In this document: piece after piece, positions 1 to 10,374 of the stretch
How positions within the stretch are numbered: the stretch's first letter is position 1
Layout: every line of letters begins with the position of its first letter
Assembly (NCBI GenBank): GCA_016713645.1
Contig: JADJOU010000027.1
Location: 1 to 43,245 of the forward strand
DNA: 43,245 nt
Direction: 5' to 3'
Source: Bacteroidota bacterium
GTDB taxonomy: Bacteria; Bacteroidota; Bacteroidia; Chitinophagales; JADJOU01
The notes under the pieces: generated by a model
The model's input: the letters and a program-made list of their open reading frames with translations, nothing else
What the model was told of the DNA's origin: nothing
The model's database searches: none
Program-made: the position numbers and the translations under genes

Positions 1-2878
1 TGATCAAGCCATTAAAAATTTTCAAGGCATTCGATCCAGAAGCCGTCAAGGTCAATGGACTTGCAAATGTCAAGGTAATCGTATCACAAGGCAAGAGACT
101 CAATCCAGAGAATGATTGGGAAGTCACAGTACCGCCATTGACCGAATAATTCATATCTATATCGGTAATCGTCGTACTTCCATTATTTCTGATAACTGTT
201 TTTATTGTATATGGGGTAGCAAGCGCAAAGACAGATCCTGTTGGAGAAGTCATCAATTGAGTAGCCGCATCCAAAAGAGCAGTTGTAAATTCATCACATC
301 CCAAATCTGGTGTCGTTGACCGAGCTTGTCCATCATAATCATCCAAGACTTTGGCGATAGAAGGCGAAGTCGCAGAGTAATTATATCCTATATCCGCAAT
401 ACAAGGCAGCGTTGTATGTAAATCTGATGATGAAGTAAAAGTCACTTCTCTACTCACACCTGCCGCTTCAAACCCCGGAATACCCCCTGTAGCAGCAGCT
501 TTCCATGCGGCATAATTTGCATAGGATGTGCCATTGTATAGAGAGAAATTCGAATTTTTAGTGTAGAAGTCATTATTGTTATAATACATATTTGTACCTG
601 ATCGAATTGAAGCAGCATACCCAGAAGTCGTTCCATTTCCAATATTATGGAAGATATTATTACGAATAGTATCATTAGAAAAAGAAGTATTCATTAATAG
701 TGCATATGAACCATTAGCTGCAGTCGTTGTCATATTCACAGAATTGTGAATAATGTCGAAATAATTGCAACTATTTTGAGTATAAATTCCATAAGCGGTA
801 GAGAATGCACCACCAACTTGTATCATATTGTTCGCAATTAATCCTCTGGTAGGATTTGAACTGTTCACATTGAAATACTGCAAATACATTCCATAAAAAC
901 TTCCTGAGGAAGTATATGTAGAAGTAAATACAATTTTATTCTTCGCAATTATCGGTCCTTTTTGTAACCAATACGCATAAATACCATAATAATTATTCCC
1001 CGCAGAACTGGATGTGATTGTATTCCCAGAAACATTTAGAGAATCCTGATATTGGAAATACATTCCGTAAAAATACGAGCCATTAATTGCATTATTGCTG
1101 ATGACATTTCTATTTGAATAGGAAGAAGAATTTGCACTTAGATATAAGCCATATCCAGCACCATTAATAGTATTTCCATTGATTGTATTTTTATTATCAA
1201 AAGAATTTGACTGATATACTCCATATCCATTCACACCACTGGAAGCCATATCGATGATACAATTGGAGATTGTATTGAAATCAGCTCCATTTCGAATCCA
1301 AACACCAAAACCTGTTGAAGTATACGTATTTCTAATGGTGAATTTATCGAAAGTGATATAATCTGCTCCATTTAAGTCGATAATCGCTTGTGAATTAGGC
1401 GTCAAAAAGCTGATAGTGCAATTTGCCGCGACTCCAGAAAGAGATTGGAATTTAATGGTATTGGCAGCAGAAGCACCTGGAACAGGCGCTAAAAAAATTT
1501 GCTCTGCATAGGTGCCATTGGATACATTAAAGGTCACCGCTCCATTCACCCCACCGCAATTCAAAGCTGCAACTGCCGTTGCAAAGCTCGTGAAATTGGT
1601 AGAACCACTTCCAAGCGGATTGATGGTATAAGTGCCATTCATCGCATTGCACAAAGTCCATTGTGCGGTGTCATTTGCTGGAACAGCATCTGATGTTCCA
1701 TTTGGAGAACTTGTATATACTTTTAAATTACTTGTACCCGCACCAATCGTCACAGGGGTTGTAAAATTGAATATAACAGTTGCGCAAGGAGCAATCGGTG
1801 CACCAGCATAAGGCTCTGTCACCACTGTTCCATTGTTTAATCTATAATTGAGATTCAGCGTCGTAATTGGATTGGCTCCATTGTTTTTTACAACGACTGT
1901 TAAGGATTGAGAGCCTGAGACCAAAGGGAAATTTGGAGTCGTGATACTATATACACCAGCATCATCATTTGGAACTGTTGTAATTTCATCAGCTCCAATA
2001 TCAGGCGTTCCCGCTCTTAACTCCCCGTCATAATCCGTTGTTATTCCTAATCCAGTTGCGCCATTGAAACATGGCTGAGTGGTATGGAGATTAGTAGAAC
2101 TTACAAATGCTGGATTGTCATTGTATGAATTGGCCCCTCCGTTTGCAGGAACCGCTGTCTTATAATTGGCAGCAGTTAAATTGACATTATTAATCTGCAA
2201 TAAATTGACGGATGATGCATTGAAATAATTATTATAATCTAGGAAGGTAAACATGCCCGTCGTATTTGCCAATAATGGGAAAATAGTCACGCCCGAACTT
2301 GCTAAAACCCCTAAATTATTATTTCTACAATCTATATTATAACTATTCACATTATATACCCCTGCACTCGTGCCTGAAGTAGTGATCAAATTACAATTGA
2401 TACTATTGTGGTATAGCTTCCAATAAGAGGAAAAACTCAAAGAGATGCCGTAATAACCACCAGTGCTTCTAAAACCAGTGATTAAATTGTTAGCGCATAT
2501 ATTAGATGCTGATCCTGTTCCTGAGGTAGATGCCATTGAAATTCCATATTGTCCGGCATTGTCTATTTTATTGCCCAAAACTTCATGAAAAAATGGAGCC
2601 GTGGTATTTGCATTCACCAAATACATTCCATAGGTGCTTGTAGTCGAACTTCTAGGGACTATATTATTATAATTAATTTTTACCACTTGGTTACCATTGA
2701 TATAAAGACCATATTGGTATGAATTAGTTATTACATTTTTTGTAAAGTAATTGGTCAATACACCGCTATTCACGGAAGAAGAAATTCCAATCCAGCCATA
2801 ATTGATGGTATTGCTATCGACGATATTACTTCTGCATATATTGCTTTGAGTGGTATATGATGTCAAACTATTATTCAA
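1..2878 (-). CDS. Large beta-helix adhesin, continuation after a frameshift (3' partial)
   Basis: This is the downstream part of the gene that begins at 4244. Just after the first reading frame ends at 2871, the next frame is open on the minus strand all the way to position 1, with no stop at any of the points I translated. It encodes Asn- and Gly-rich right-handed beta-helix rungs (repeated N-x-I, YGxY and GNxI patterns), then a domain ending in PDIGADE near 2000. A second module follows with a CARDB-like domain and GTYTINP near 1640. Another helix and a PDLGCDE motif near 310 lead into a further CARDB-like domain at the edge. The module order repeats that of the first part. The C-terminus, where a T9SS sorting domain would be expected, lies outside the window. 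Confidence 0.75.
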   Translation of the reverse strand, partial: MNNSLTSYTTQSNICRSNIVDSNTINYGWIGISSSVNSGVLTNYFTKNVITNSYQYGLYINGNQVVKINYNNIVPRSSTTSTYGMYLVNANTTAPFFHEVLGNKIDNAGQYGISMASTSGTGSASNICANNLITGFRSTGGYYGISLSFSSYWKLYHNSINCNLITTSGTSAGVYNVNSYNIDCRNNNLGVLASSGVTIFPLLANTTGMFTFLDYNNYFNASSVNLLQINNVNLTAANYKTAVPANGGANSYNDNPAFVSSTNLHTTQPCFNGATGLGITTDYDGELRAGTPDIGADEITTVPNDDAGVYSITTPNFPLVSGSQSLTVVVKNNGANPITTLNLNYRLNNGTVVTEPYAGAPIAPCATVIFNFTTPVTIGAGTSNLKVYTSSPNGTSDAVPANDTAQWTLCNAMNGTYTINPLGSGSTNFTSFATAVAALNCGGVNGAVTFNVSNGTYAEQIFLAPVPGASAANTIKFQSLSGVAANCTISFLTPNSQAIIDLNGADYITFDKFTIRNTYTSTGFGVWIRNGADFNTISNCIIDMASSGVNGYGVYQSNSFDNKNTINGNTINGAGYGLYLSANSSSYSNRNVISNNAINGSYFYGMYFQYQDSLNVSGNTITSSSAGNNYYGIYAYWLQKGPIIAKNKIVFTSTYTSSGSFYGMYLQYFNVNSSNPTRGLIANNMIQVGGAFSTAYGIYTQNSCNYFDIIHNSVNMTTTAANGSYALLMNTSFSNDTIRNNIFHNIGNGTTSGYAASIRSGTNMYYNNNDFYTKNSNFSLYNGTSYANYAAWKAAATGGIPGFEAAGVSREVTFTSSSDLHTTLPCIADIGYNYSATSPSIAKVLDDYDGQARSTTPDLGCDEFTTALLDAATQLMTSPTGSVFALATPYTIKTVIRNNGSTTITDIDMNYSVNGGTVTSQSFSGLSLLPCDTITLTFASPLTLTASGSNALKIFNGLI

Positions 2879-4244
2879 AAACTACTCCAATAAAACTAGA
2901 TGAGCCACTCGATATTGCTGCTCCTGTAAATTCAATATTGCAATTGTTCACCCGATCTGCTGAATCATGCATAAAATGAACGACCCATCCTTGAGTGGCA
3001 CCCGTTGAGCGCAAGGTCATATTTCTCACCGTGACAAAACGACTCATATTGAAACGGACCACATCATTGGCAGCACTTGTAGTGGGGAAAGTCAAAATTC
3101 GCGTCGCTTTATTGCCATTTCCACCATCAAAAGTAATGGTATTGGTAGCAGAAACTCCTGTGATATTCGGGATATATAAAGTATCGACATAGGTATTCGC
3201 TGCCACAGAAAAAGTGACTGGGCCAGACACACCACAAGCTCGTAAAGCATTCACGGCATTGGTGAATGAAGTAAAATTAGTCGAAGTAAATCCACCTGCT
3301 GCATCAATAGTATATGTGCCAGAAAGCGGTCCTGTGCACAATAATGGCAGCGATCGGCATATTGTATCATTCAAAGGAGTGGCTTGAGTACCCGATGCAT
3401 TCACATCATACAACCAATATTTAATATCATAATTTCCAATGGAAGGCACTGTAAAACCAGTAGAAAAAGTTACGGTATAAGAAGCTCCAGGTGCGATGCT
3501 CAATCCCGTAAATGTTTGAGTCGTTGCTGTTCCTCCATTAACCGTATAACCGGCGCTAACTGAAGTCATATTTACATTGGTCAAATTTCTTACTGTGAAA
3601 GAGGCTGAATTGACTGTAGGAGAAGCGACAAGAACAGAAGGTGCTGTAATTGAAGCTACCATTGCATCCGGTGTTCCAGATGCAACAAGTAATGTATAAT
3701 CTTCAACTTCTGCTGAATATTGCAATGGTCCGCACGGCGCAGGAACTGCTACGCCAGAAAAATCTGAAGCAAAACGTATCCTATAAATCCCCGAAGATAA
3801 AGCTGGCAAAGTAAATGTACCTGAGAAAATATTTCCCGCGCCAAATGTTGGAACATTAGATAAACTTAAAACCAATTCCGGAGAAGACGTTCCAAAAGTG
3901 CCATCATTGTTATAATCAATAAACATTCGAATATTACAAGGATTGCCAGAAGGACCTTTAATAGAATAATTTACATTACCTCCCGAGACCGCCGTCAAAA
4001 TCATACTCGTATAGTCGAAGTAAATAGGAGAACCAGAACCTGCTGGAGTTGTATTATTGATTTGAACAGGAATTGCTGCTGTATTCAAGGTGACATTCTG
4101 AATCCCCATGCCATAACCAGCAACATTAGATGCGGTAATATTGGTACAATAGGAAGGGCCGCCAGAATAACACTGCGAAAACACAGCACTTGCTCCAAAA
4201 AAGGAAATAAACAATAAGGTTGTTTGCAGGAAAAACTTTTGCAT
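2871..4244 (-). CDS. GEVED / beta-helix surface adhesin, N-terminal part
   Basis: This is the secreted N-terminal part (457 codons) of a very large surface protein. Residues 1-24 form a signal peptide ending at VFSQ. Residues of about 95-190 resemble the GEVED domain of Bacteroidota exported proteins (FIDYNNDGTFG, then AEVEDYTLLV). A CARDB-like Ig-type domain follows (APSVLVASPTVNSASFTVRN), then GTYTIDAAGG and the start of a right-handed parallel beta-helix. The frame stops at 2871, but deleting one T from the five-T run at 2877-2881 continues the helix through 1-2870. The break is therefore likely a sequence error or a recent mutation. The role in adhesion or as a surface layer is inferred from architecture. 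Confidence 0.8.
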   Translation of the reverse strand: MQKFFLQTTLLFISFFGASAVFSQCYSGGPSYCTNITASNVAGYGMGIQNVTLNTAAIPVQINNTTPAGSGSPIYFDYTSMILTAVSGGNVNYSIKGPSGNPCNIRMFIDYNNDGTFGTSSPELVLSLSNVPTFGAGNIFSGTFTLPALSSGIYRIRFASDFSGVAVPAPCGPLQYSAEVEDYTLLVASGTPDAMVASITAPSVLVASPTVNSASFTVRNLTNVNMTSVSAGYTVNGGTATTQTFTGLSIAPGASYTVTFSTGFTVPSIGNYDIKYWLYDVNASGTQATPLNDTICRSLPLLCTGPLSGTYTIDAAGGFTSTNFTSFTNAVNALRACGVSGPVTFSVAANTYVDTLYIPNITGVSATNTITFDGGNGNKATRILTFPTTSAANDVVRFNMSRFVTVRNMTLRSTGATQGWVVHFMHDSADRVNNCNIEFTGAAISSGSSSFIGVVFE

Positions 4245-4824
4245 ATAAGTTAATTTAATGATTAAATTAACTTCTTTATTAAAACAGTATTGAAATATTT
4301 CAATAGTTAGCGCCTAACGGCGTTTGAGAGCAAAAAGGTTTGAAGTATAGTTATATTTCGATATTGTTTCTATTGAGAAGTCATAACAAAGATACTAATT
4401 TTAAAGACCAAAGCCAATTTAATTGAGCCTTATTACCCACAGTTTATCCACATTTAGAAATTAATTACTCAAACGCCCACAACAGCAATACTTTTATAAT
4501 AAACCTTTGCCAAATTTTAGAGTCAATTTATCCACACTACACATATGCAATAGATTCTTTATACATTTAATGGGTATAGAAAGCCTCGACTTCATTAAAC
4601 GAATAAAAGAATTGCAAAAAAATTAAATTCTAAGTGAACCAGCAATTAATGATTCATTTCTATGATTTTAAAAAATAACAAAAAGAATTTTCTGAGGAAC
4701 AAATTAGATTCTATTCCAATTAGTAGTAAGTGCCTATACAAAATGATCAAAATCAATCATCGAATGTTCATTTGATTTGACAAAGCCATGAAAAATTGAT
4801 ATCTATGGTAAAAAAAATGCTGTA
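4245..4824. other. Intergenic stretch with no recognised gene
   Basis: About 580 bases lie between the adhesin start and the sensor-kinase stop. The stretch is AT-rich. I see no tRNA, convincing reading frame or repeat family. One isolated motif, GCGCCTAACGGCG near 4310, resembles half of an integron attC core but has no matching partner or cassette. A plus-strand 18-codon reading frame at 4570 is too short to call. Confidence 0.5.
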
Positions 4825-6822
4825 TCAAAGCAGCGGAATTTCAATCATAAAATTAGATTCCGATGCTTCTTTTCGATAAGAAATTGTGGCAGACAATTGC
4901 TCTGCAAAATATCCATCAATTTAAAGCCAAAACCACCTGACTTTAAATCCAAAGGGCCCTTTAATCCGGGTCCATTATCGCAATAGACTATTTCAATTTT
5001 GCTATCGAATTCATGAACCTCCAATCGAAATAATTCCTGTGTCCACTTGCTGAAATGCATACTTAAAAGAATTGGTAATTAATTCATTCATCATTAGGCC
5101 AAGAGGAATTGCAGTAGATACATTCAGCAAAACACTATCTCCGCTCAACTTAAACTCGACATTTCGATTTGCACCTAAATACAATATCTCGAGTTGCCGA
5201 AACATGGTTTCTAAAAAATCCTTCAAATTTAATTGTGCCAAGTCACTTTCCTCATACAACTTTTGATGGACCAAGGCCATATTCTCAATGCGAAGTTGAC
5301 ATTCCTCCAAGGTAATTTTCGTTTCCGAATGGTTTGATGACTTCGCTTGTAAATATAATAAGCCCTTCAACATGGTCAAATTATTCTTCACGCGATGGTG
5401 AATTTCTTTAACCATAATACCCTTTTCAACCACTTGTCTTTCGACCCGAGCCTTCGCTTTCTCCAAATCAATATTCACTCGGCTCACGGCTCGATTTGAT
5501 TTATAGAGCATAACGATTAAAGCCGCAAAAACAAGACAGAGAATAAGAATCAACATGCGCTGCTTTTGCAATCCACTATTTTGATTTTTCAAATTCACAT
5601 TCTCCAAAGATTGCTGCATGGTTTTAAATTTAATCTCCTGTTCATTCTTACTCAACGCAGCCATGGCCTCCATATTGGTGATGTTACGCTCTCTATTGAT
5701 TTCGAATATACTATCATTATAAGTTTTATATCGCTTATAATGCTCCAAAGCCAATTTTGTATCTCCTTTCAATTCTGCAATTTCTGCTAAGGTCTTATAT
5801 CCATCTCTTATGTATAATTTGGCATTCCTCTTTTTCGCATCTGACAATAACCTCGTTGCATATAATTGCGCATTTGATATATCTTTTAATCGCACAAATG
5901 CATGTGCCAAATTAGTCATTGGCCTCAAGGCGTTATCAGGTTGCTTTAAGCTATCCATAATTTGAATGCTAATTTGGGCATAATGAATACATGCGTTCAT
6001 ATCACCCAATTCATAAAATACAGACGAGAGCACGTGGCAAGTTGTGCCATATTGATATGATTTTGCTGAATTCAGATTCATCAAGTCTATCGACTCTTTC
6101 AATACAATCTCTGCTTTTCTCATTTGACCCAATTTGGCAAACTCTAGTGCAAGATTTGCAGCATTCATTCCCGCGGCAAGCCAATTCTTGCTTTGTTTTG
6201 AATTATCCAATGCAAGCATCAAATAGCGTTGAACCAATTCTGTGCTTCTATTGCTGCTTTGATAGGTCTCGGCTAAATTATTGCTTAGAATGGCAATCAA
6301 TTTTGGATCATTTGTTTTTTGTGCGAGAGTTAATCCCTTGCGATAAAACTCGATAGACTTATCAAAATCTCCATGATCATTATACATGCCGCCTATGAGG
6401 TTATAGCAAGAAATTTCATAGCTTGTATTTTTTGCCTTTTGCGCATATAAAACACTAGAATCATAACAAGCCATACCAGGAATAATCTTCTCTTGTATAA
6501 CGAGTGCCAATCCCTTAACGCGATATCCTTCAGCCAAAATTAGTTGATGTTGATAGGCTTTTCCGATTTGTATTTCTCGATTAGCTAATTCTATCGCTCT
6601 CTCTGTTTCAACAAATTTTAATTCCCAAGCTAATTCACCCGTCAATCTAGCGCGCAGCGTATCTGACTTCTCTTCTAGAATTAATTTATTTAACGCTTCT
6701 ACCCTTTCATTGAGCGAATAGCTTGCTAGTGGATTGACCAACATAGCGACAAAAACCCATGGCAATATGTTCCTGAAAATACAGGACTTTTTAATTACCA
6801 AAGTATAGATGCCTTTAAACAT
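4825..6822 (-). CDS. TPR-containing sensor histidine kinase (HisKA_2 / HATPase)
   Basis: Signal-transducing kinase with an N-terminal signal or anchor, tetratricopeptide repeats over residues of about 80-360, a transmembrane helix near 425-445 and a short coiled coil. A HisKA_2 phosphoacceptor box (EIHHRVKNNL, His about 475) follows, then an HATPase domain with N box MNELITNSFKYAF near 577-590. Two single-base shifts disturb the C-terminus. An extra G near 5028 ends the first frame at 5011. A missing G near 4905 hides the true tail (AEQLSATISYR, then SNFMIEIPLL), which stops at 4825. Correcting both gives the standard G boxes DNGPG and GGFGFKL. It lies downstream of the LytTR regulator at 6932-7658, so the two likely form a two-component pair. 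The signal sensed is unknown. Confidence 0.85.
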
Positions 6823-6931
6823 GGGGGAAATAATATTTAAAACATTGCAAATAAATAAAATAATAAATGTGTATGGGTTCTAATGTTGTGTTTGACATAA
6901 AAATGTAGGTCATTGACATAGACTTTATCCT

Positions 6932-7658
6932 TTATTTGAGTAAAAAAAGACGATTAATCCAACCCTTTTTTTTCCGTTGAAAAATATGCATGATCTCTTC
7001 TCGAAATTTTCTTGAGAGCGGAATTTTCTCATCGCGAATAATCACATACATGCCATTAATCGCTGATATGATTGAGATTGATGAGATAAGACCGATGTAT
7101 GCGCATAATACATTTATCATCCAATTCCTCTAAAAATTTATCTAAACTTGTGCGCACTAAATATGTTTTTTCATTTGTCACAACTTCTATATACACATTC
7201 TCACTTTTAATCCAAAGAATAGAGGAAACAGCTAATTTGACATTCAAATGGCCATCTTTAATGATGACAAATTTAGAGGTCTGCTTCTTGCTTTTCTTGA
7301 CAATTTCCAATGTCGTATATAAATCAACCGTAGAAAAAGGCTTGATTAGAAAGGCATTTGGATGGTAGACCAATGCATCTTGAATTGTTTTTTTATCTGA
7401 ATAAGAAGTCAGAAAAACAAAAGGAATGGACAATTCTCTAAGCGTATTTGCCATGTCAAAACCCGTATGGGTTTCATTTAAATTTATATCCAATATGGCA
7501 AAATTAATTTCCTTTTTCTGCTGCAATAAATCAATGCCTGATTGAAAATTCTTTGCAATTCCAACCACTTTATATTCCATATCAATCAGCATGTCCTTGA
7601 GCATTTCTGCAATCAATAATTCATCTTCAACGATGAGAATATGTAAATTGTAATCCAT
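6932..7658 (-). CDS. LytTR-family response regulator
   Basis: A cytoplasmic DNA-binding response regulator. The receiver domain covers residues 1-120 with acidic pocket E11/D12, phosphoacceptor D57 in AILDINL, Thr84/Ser85 and Lys106 in LIKPF. The C-terminal LytTR domain reads SILWIKSENVYIEV, then MRIHRSYLINLNHI. A one-base shift near 7065 ends the first frame at 7056. The other frame continues exactly where the family predicts (INGMYVIIRDEKIPLSRKF) and stops at 6932. It is followed by the HisKA_2 kinase 110 bases downstream, the usual pairing in Bacteroidota. Whether the tail KKGWINRLFLLK is genuine is less sure. Confidence 0.87.
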
Positions 7659-7774
7659 AATAAAAAAGTTCTTCTAAACAATCAACATTCGAAATAAACG
7701 CGATTGAATATTCAAGGTAAAGATAGTTGATTGTGGCATTTAAATTTCAACAGAATATCATGTGCGATTGTCAC

Positions 7775-7804
7775 AAAAAAAAATGCCAAGCGATTGCTTG
7801 GCAT
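7775..7804 (-). terminator. Intrinsic terminator of the OmpA-family gene
   Basis: A perfect 9-bp stem, ATGCCAAGC / GCTTGGCAT (7783-7791 and 7796-7804) with loop GATT, is followed on the minus strand by nine Ts (7774-7782 on the plus strand are A). It starts 24 bases after the stop of the gene at 7828. Confidence 0.85.
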
Positions 7805-7827
7805 TTTAATTCTTGTATTAAATAAGA

Positions 7828-9980
7828 TTATTCGAAACTGTAAACCTCAACCTCAACTCTATTATTCTTTCCGCTTTCGCTTCCAGTAAATCTAGTTCTC
7901 TCATCACCATATCCAACCAATCGAGTTCTCTTCATATCAACACCTTTCATTCTCAAAGTACCCATTACCTTCTCTGCTCTTGTTATAGACAAGTCCATAT
8001 TTCTCTCAGAAGAACCACCTTTAGCTGTATGACCATTCAATCTTACAGAATAGTTAGGGTTGTTTCTCAAAAGGTTCGCAATCGCTTGCAATGACTCTAT
8101 TTGACCAGGAGCAATATTGTTTCCAGATGTAAAGTAAATGGTATAAGAATTCACCAAGTTTTGCTTTGTATTATCAGTAGGTGGTACATATTTCAAAGGC
8201 TCTCTTGTTGTTGTTGTACTAGTAGATGCATTTGAAGTCGACTTATCTTTCATCGTCATTGCCTGCTACTGGAGTTTTAGTAGTTGTGCTTGTTGTTGTA
8301 TTTGTCGTAGTTGTTGTAGTCGTTGTCAAAGGCGTTTTAGTTGTTTCAGTAGAAGATTTAACTTCTAGTGAAGTACTTTCTCCAGAAACTGGACATCCGT
8401 TATTTGAAGCAGGACCTGCTTCATCAGGACAAAGGTCATCATTGTTATTGATACCATCTTTATCTGTATCATCAGCATTTACGTCAACTGTCTCAAGTGC
8501 TTTACCTGGGCAACCTTGATTAGCAACTGCACCAGCTTCAAATGGACATTTATCTCTTGAATCACCAATGCCATCGCCATCAGAATCAGGGCAACCGAAG
8601 AATTCAACTTTACCTGCAACAAATGGACACTCGTCTGTCAAATCAGCAATACCATCACCATCTGCATCATCCACTTTTGCAGCAGCTTTAGCCGCTGGTG
8701 TAGATTCTGCCTTAGTTCCATCGATGCATTTTCCTAAATGGTAGATTCCTCTAATTCCTGCACCAACATAATCATAAGAATTGTCGATATTGAATTTATA
8801 AGCACCTTCAATTCCCAAAGTGAAACGATCACTTGTGCGGAAATTAAATCCTAATCCCAAAGGAATATTTGTATTGATATCATCAGAAACACCTGCATTG
8901 CCAATTCCATAAGAGATTGAACAGATACACCTGCAAATACATATGGAGCGAAGATCGCATTTTCTTTCAAGATAGATCCATTGTTAAACTTGAACATGAA
9001 GTCAACACCTAATTCATACATCGTAGCTGGAACCATCAATCCTTCGATAACATTTGGATATGCTGTTTCAAATGGATGCCAAACATTGCCATAGACAAAA
9101 TTCAATCTACCATCAAAAAATTTGCTCAAATATTGCTGAACACCAATATTCAAAACTGCTTTATAACGATCAAACATAAAAGGCTGACCTGTAATCGGCG
9201 TTTGAAATCAACAAATCCAACTCCTGCATAGATGCTAGTTCTATGTGCACAGAAAGATTCATTTACTGGAGGTGTTGTAGGTGCAGCAGTTGTAGCAGCT
9301 GCAGCTGGAGTCGCTGTAGAAGTAGAAGCAGCGCTTGTCTCCGTCTTAGCAGCTTCTGAAGTTGCTGTAGCAGCAGCATCAGCTGTTTTTCTATTGCCGA
9401 AGTTTCTAATCAATTTCAAAGTGCTTTGGGTATAATTATATGAATTATCCAAGTTGAACTTGTATGCTCCATCTAATCCAATTGTCCAATCATCATTGAT
9501 GCGAACATTCATACCAATTCCCACAGGAATATAAGTATTGATATCGTCATTCACGCCTACATTGCCAATTCCATTGATCATATTTGCACCCAATCCTGTA
9601 AACAAATAAGGAGCAATTCTTGAATCTTCTTTGAGCAATGATCCGTTATTCAATTTCAACATAAGGTTGAATCCTAAATCCCACATAGTAGCTTGGCTGT
9701 ACAAACCTTCGATTTGATTTGGATAGTTTGTGACAAATGGATGCCAAATATTGCTATAAGTCATATTCAATCTACCATCGAATGACTTGCTGAAATATTG
9801 ACCAAATGATAGATTCAAAGCTCCTGTAGAATTATTGAGCATCAAATATTGGTCAGTAATTGGCCCCGAAAAATCGACAAAACCGAATCCAGCTCCGAAT
9901 CCGTATTTCTTTTTGCTGTTTTGAGCAAAAGATGCTACGAGCATCGTCATGAACAAAATTGTAATTAGAGATCTTCTCAT
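7828..9980 (-). CDS. OmpA-family protein with two tandem beta-barrel domains (three frameshifts)
   Basis: Outer-membrane protein of about 717 residues. Order: signal peptide (MRRSLITILFMTMLVASFAQ); barrel 1 (GAGFGFVDFSGPIT to AYKFNLDNSYNY); an Ala/Thr/Pro linker; barrel 2 (YAGVGFVDFKRPIT to AYKFNIDNSYDY); three thrombospondin type-3-like calcium repeats (DADGDGIADLTDECP and two others); a Thr-rich linker; and a C-terminal OmpA peptidoglycan-binding domain (YTIYFTSGNNIAPGQIESLQ, LSITRAEKV). Single-base shifts near 9190, 8915 and 8250 split it. Each is repaired by one base and the repair agrees with barrel 1. The peptidoglycan-contact Asp of the GHTD motif is Ala here (GHTAKGG). Barrels 1 and 2 are in one frame with no stop between them. 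Likely role: anchoring the outer membrane to the wall, with an unknown barrel function. Confidence 0.85.
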
Positions 9981-10012
9981 TTTATTGTTGTTATTAAATT
10001 TTAAAATTTGCG

Positions 10013-10020
10013 CAAATCTA
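10013..10020 (-). promoter_or_regulatory. Bacteroidota -7 element of the OmpA-family gene
   Basis: The minus strand reads TAGATTTG, matching the Bacteroidota TAnnTTTG consensus, 33 bases upstream of the ATG at 9980. I see no clear -33 TTTG box. Confidence 0.55.
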
Positions 10021-10045
10021 CTATATTTTATTTTAAAGCATAAAA

Positions 10046-10372
10046 TTATTTCAATTTCGGATTTTCCACGTGCCTGCGGCTATCTCGGTCATTTTTTTTC
10101 TGCATATTTCGGAGAAATGCTTCTTCTAAATTGACTTGCGTCTGATTCGCCAAACAAACCAAGACAAAAAGAATATCGGCCATTTCATCGCCCAAATCCA
10201 ATTCAGCCTCTTTTTCTTTAAAGGATTGCTCTCCAAAGCGCCTGGCCATAATTCTAGCCAATTCTCCCACCTCTTCCATCAATAATGCCGTATTGGTCAA
10301 TTCATTGAAATACCGCACCCCTTTCGCGCTTATCCAGGTATCCACTGTGCGCTGAACTTCTTGTAATTCCAT
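10046..10372 (-). CDS. MazG-like nucleotide pyrophosphohydrolase
   Basis: A 108-residue all-alpha NTP pyrophosphohydrolase of the short MazG type, which hydrolyses nucleoside triphosphates (often non-canonical ones) to monophosphates. The metal-binding ExxE...ExxD pattern is visible as E34-E37 (MEEVGE) and E63-D66 (GDEMAD). The protein ends RHVENPKLK as in relatives. The start codon lies 3 bases beyond the corrected stop of the upstream GNAT/FemAB-like gene (10375), so the two are probably co-transcribed. The physiological substrate cannot be read from the sequence. Confidence 0.88.
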   Translation of the reverse strand: MELQEVQRTVDTWISAKGVRYFNELTNTALLMEEVGELARIMARRFGEQSFKEKEAELDLGDEMADILFVLVCLANQTQVNLEEAFLRNMQKKNDRDSRRHVENPKLK

Positions 10373-10374
10373 AT

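Noticed and set aside
454..675. Minus-strand 73-codon reading frame
   Set aside because: It lies in another frame inside the continuous adhesin coding sequence.
4300..4330. GCGCCTAACGGCG motif resembling an integron attC core
   Set aside because: There is only one half-site, no matching GTTRRRY partner at a sensible distance, no integrase and no cassettes.
8226..8519. Plus-strand reading frame rich in Val
   Set aside because: It is the antisense image of the Thr-rich linker and calcium repeats of the OmpA-family gene.
9232..9435. Plus-strand Ala/Val-rich reading frame
   Set aside because: It is the antisense of the Ala/Thr/Pro linker between the two barrel domains.
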